Shown: positions 63,407 through 64,000 of the stretch, one piece after another | How the letters are laid out: every line of letters starts with the position of its first letter | Numbering within the stretch: the first letter of the stretch is position 1 | Assembly (NCBI GenBank): GCA_963800325.1 | Contig: CAWDAQ010000002.1 | Location: 1 to 64,000 of the forward strand | DNA: 64,000 bases | Direction of reading: 5' to 3' | Origin: CAWDAQ01 sp963800325 | GTDB taxonomy: Bacteria; Actinomycetota; Actinomycetes; Actinomycetales; Dermatophilaceae | The notes under the pieces: model-generated | What the model was told of the DNA's origin: nothing | The model's database searches: none | What the model saw: the letters and a program-made list of their open reading frames with translations, nothing else | Translations under genes and position numbers: made by a program

Positions 63407-64000
63407 ACGTCCTCACCTGGCTCTACGACGCCCAGGTCACCATCGCCGGCCACCCGATCACGTGGCGCGAGATCCTCGGCAACGCCTTCGGGTTCGCCAG
63501 CGCCGTCGGCGGGCTCCGACGGCGGGTGTGGGCCTGGCCGGTCGGCATCGTCGGGAACGTGCTGCTGTTCACCGTCTTCATCGCCGCGACGTTCGAGGCG
63601 GAGGCCCAGCAGCCCCTGTTCGGTCAGGCGGGCCGGCAGGTGTTCTTCATCGTCACCAGCGTGTACGGCTGGCACCGCTGGCGGGAGTACCGCCGCGCCC
63701 ACGGCGGGTCGGGCGCCCCCGCGGTCAGCCCGCGGTGGGCGACCGCGGCCGAGCGGACGGCGTACCTCGTCGCCGCGGCCGCCGCGGTCGTGCTCTTCCA
63801 GTGGCTGTTCTCGGTCATCGGCGCCGGGTGGCCCGCCCCTCGCTGGTACTTCTGGTGCGACGCGTGGATCTTCGTGGGCTCGATGCTCGCGACGTTCGCG
63901 ATGGCCCGCGGCTGGAACGACTTCTGGCTCTGCTGGATCGGCGTCGACCTCGTCGGCGTCCCGCTGCTGTGGCACTCGGGCTACTACCCGACCGCGATCC
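63403..64000 (+). CDS. ribM: PnuC-family vitamin transporter, probably riboflavin transporter RibM (partial, 3' end outside window)
   Basis: 199 residues are in the window with no stop. ATG 63403 overlaps the ribE stop; GAAGGACCCC precedes it. Several hydrophobic helices: NAFGFASAVGGLRRRVW, PVGIVGNVLLFTVFIAATF, FFIVTSVYGWHRW, YLVAAAAAVVLFQWLF, WIFVGSMLATFAMA and CWIGVDLVGVPLLW. FFIVTSVYGWHRWREY and RGWNDFWLCWIGVD match PnuC signatures. In Corynebacterium and Streptomyces the PnuC-like gene in an FMN-riboswitch rib operon encodes the riboflavin facilitator RibM, so riboflavin rather than nicotinamide riboside is the likely substrate. Confidence 0.88.
   Translation, partial: MNVLTWLYDAQVTIAGHPITWREILGNAFGFASAVGGLRRRVWAWPVGIVGNVLLFTVFIAATFEAEAQQPLFGQAGRQVFFIVTSVYGWHRWREYRRAHGGSGAPAVSPRWATAAERTAYLVAAAAAVVLFQWLFSVIGAGWPAPRWYFWCDAWIFVGSMLATFAMARGWNDFWLCWIGVDLVGVPLLWHSGYYPTAI

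Overview
The window is a dense, extremely GC-rich stretch of actinobacterial chromosome with almost no intergenic space. Codons end overwhelmingly in G or C, GTG is a common start, and many adjacent genes share a four-base GTGA overlap. Gene order follows that of Mycobacterium tuberculosis in several blocks: Rv1691-Rv1700, the alaS-ruvX-mltG-aroE-pilD-aroC-aroK-aroB-efp-nusB block, the pyr operon to mihF-gmk-rpoZ-coaBC-metK-priA, and fmt-rsmB-rpe-rib. There is no mycobacterial-type envelope gene set here. I favour a Micrococcales-type actinobacterium (for example an Intrasporangiaceae relative), but that placement is inference.

Layout. 87-9304: TPR protein, HAD phosphatase, two small or low-complexity proteins, tlyA, nadK, recN and the cytokinesis pair steA-steB. 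9301-13111: three genes not found at this place in Mycobacterium, namely an MraY/WecA-like phosphoglycosyltransferase, a MurJ-like flippase and a GT4 glycosyltransferase, all chained by 4-base overlaps. 13123-16690: pyrG, a Nudix hydrolase and an RluA-type pseudouridine synthase. 16787-21366 (minus strand): adhE, a WS/DGAT acyltransferase and an SRPBCC protein as a coupled operon. 21554-27205: aspS, a Crp/Fnr regulator, a sulfite-oxidase-like molybdoenzyme, an alpha/beta hydrolase and a GNAT protein. 27283-39004: rarA, alaS, ruvX, mltG, the aro genes, efp and nusB. 39121-49614: the complete de novo UMP operon pyrR-pyrB-pyrC-carA-carB-pyrK-pyrD-pyrF behind a PyrR-binding leader hairpin. 49784-58840: mihF, gmk, rpoZ, coaBC, metK, helicase-dead priA, def, fmt and rsmB. 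58880-60529: a DUF222/HNH protein whose start codon lies inside a perfect SOS box. 60564-64000: rpe, a 15-bp minisatellite, an FMN riboswitch and ribD-ribE-ribM (the last cut by the window end).

Functional themes are nucleotide synthesis, the shikimate pathway, translation and its quality control, DNA repair, riboflavin supply and envelope biogenesis. The best candidates for something under-described are the phosphoglycosyltransferase/MurJ-like/GT4 module fused into the steAB-pyrG neighbourhood, and the adhE-WS/DGAT operon, which looks built to make an alcohol and esterify it.

Two patterns run through the window. Several genes have a TAnnnT or CAnnnT hexamer only 6-8 bases before the start codon, suggesting leaderless mRNAs. 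Short tandem repeats in multiples of three (9, 12, 15 or 18 bp) sit inside or beside many housekeeping genes. I saw no tRNA, rRNA, CRISPR array, insertion sequence or prophage.
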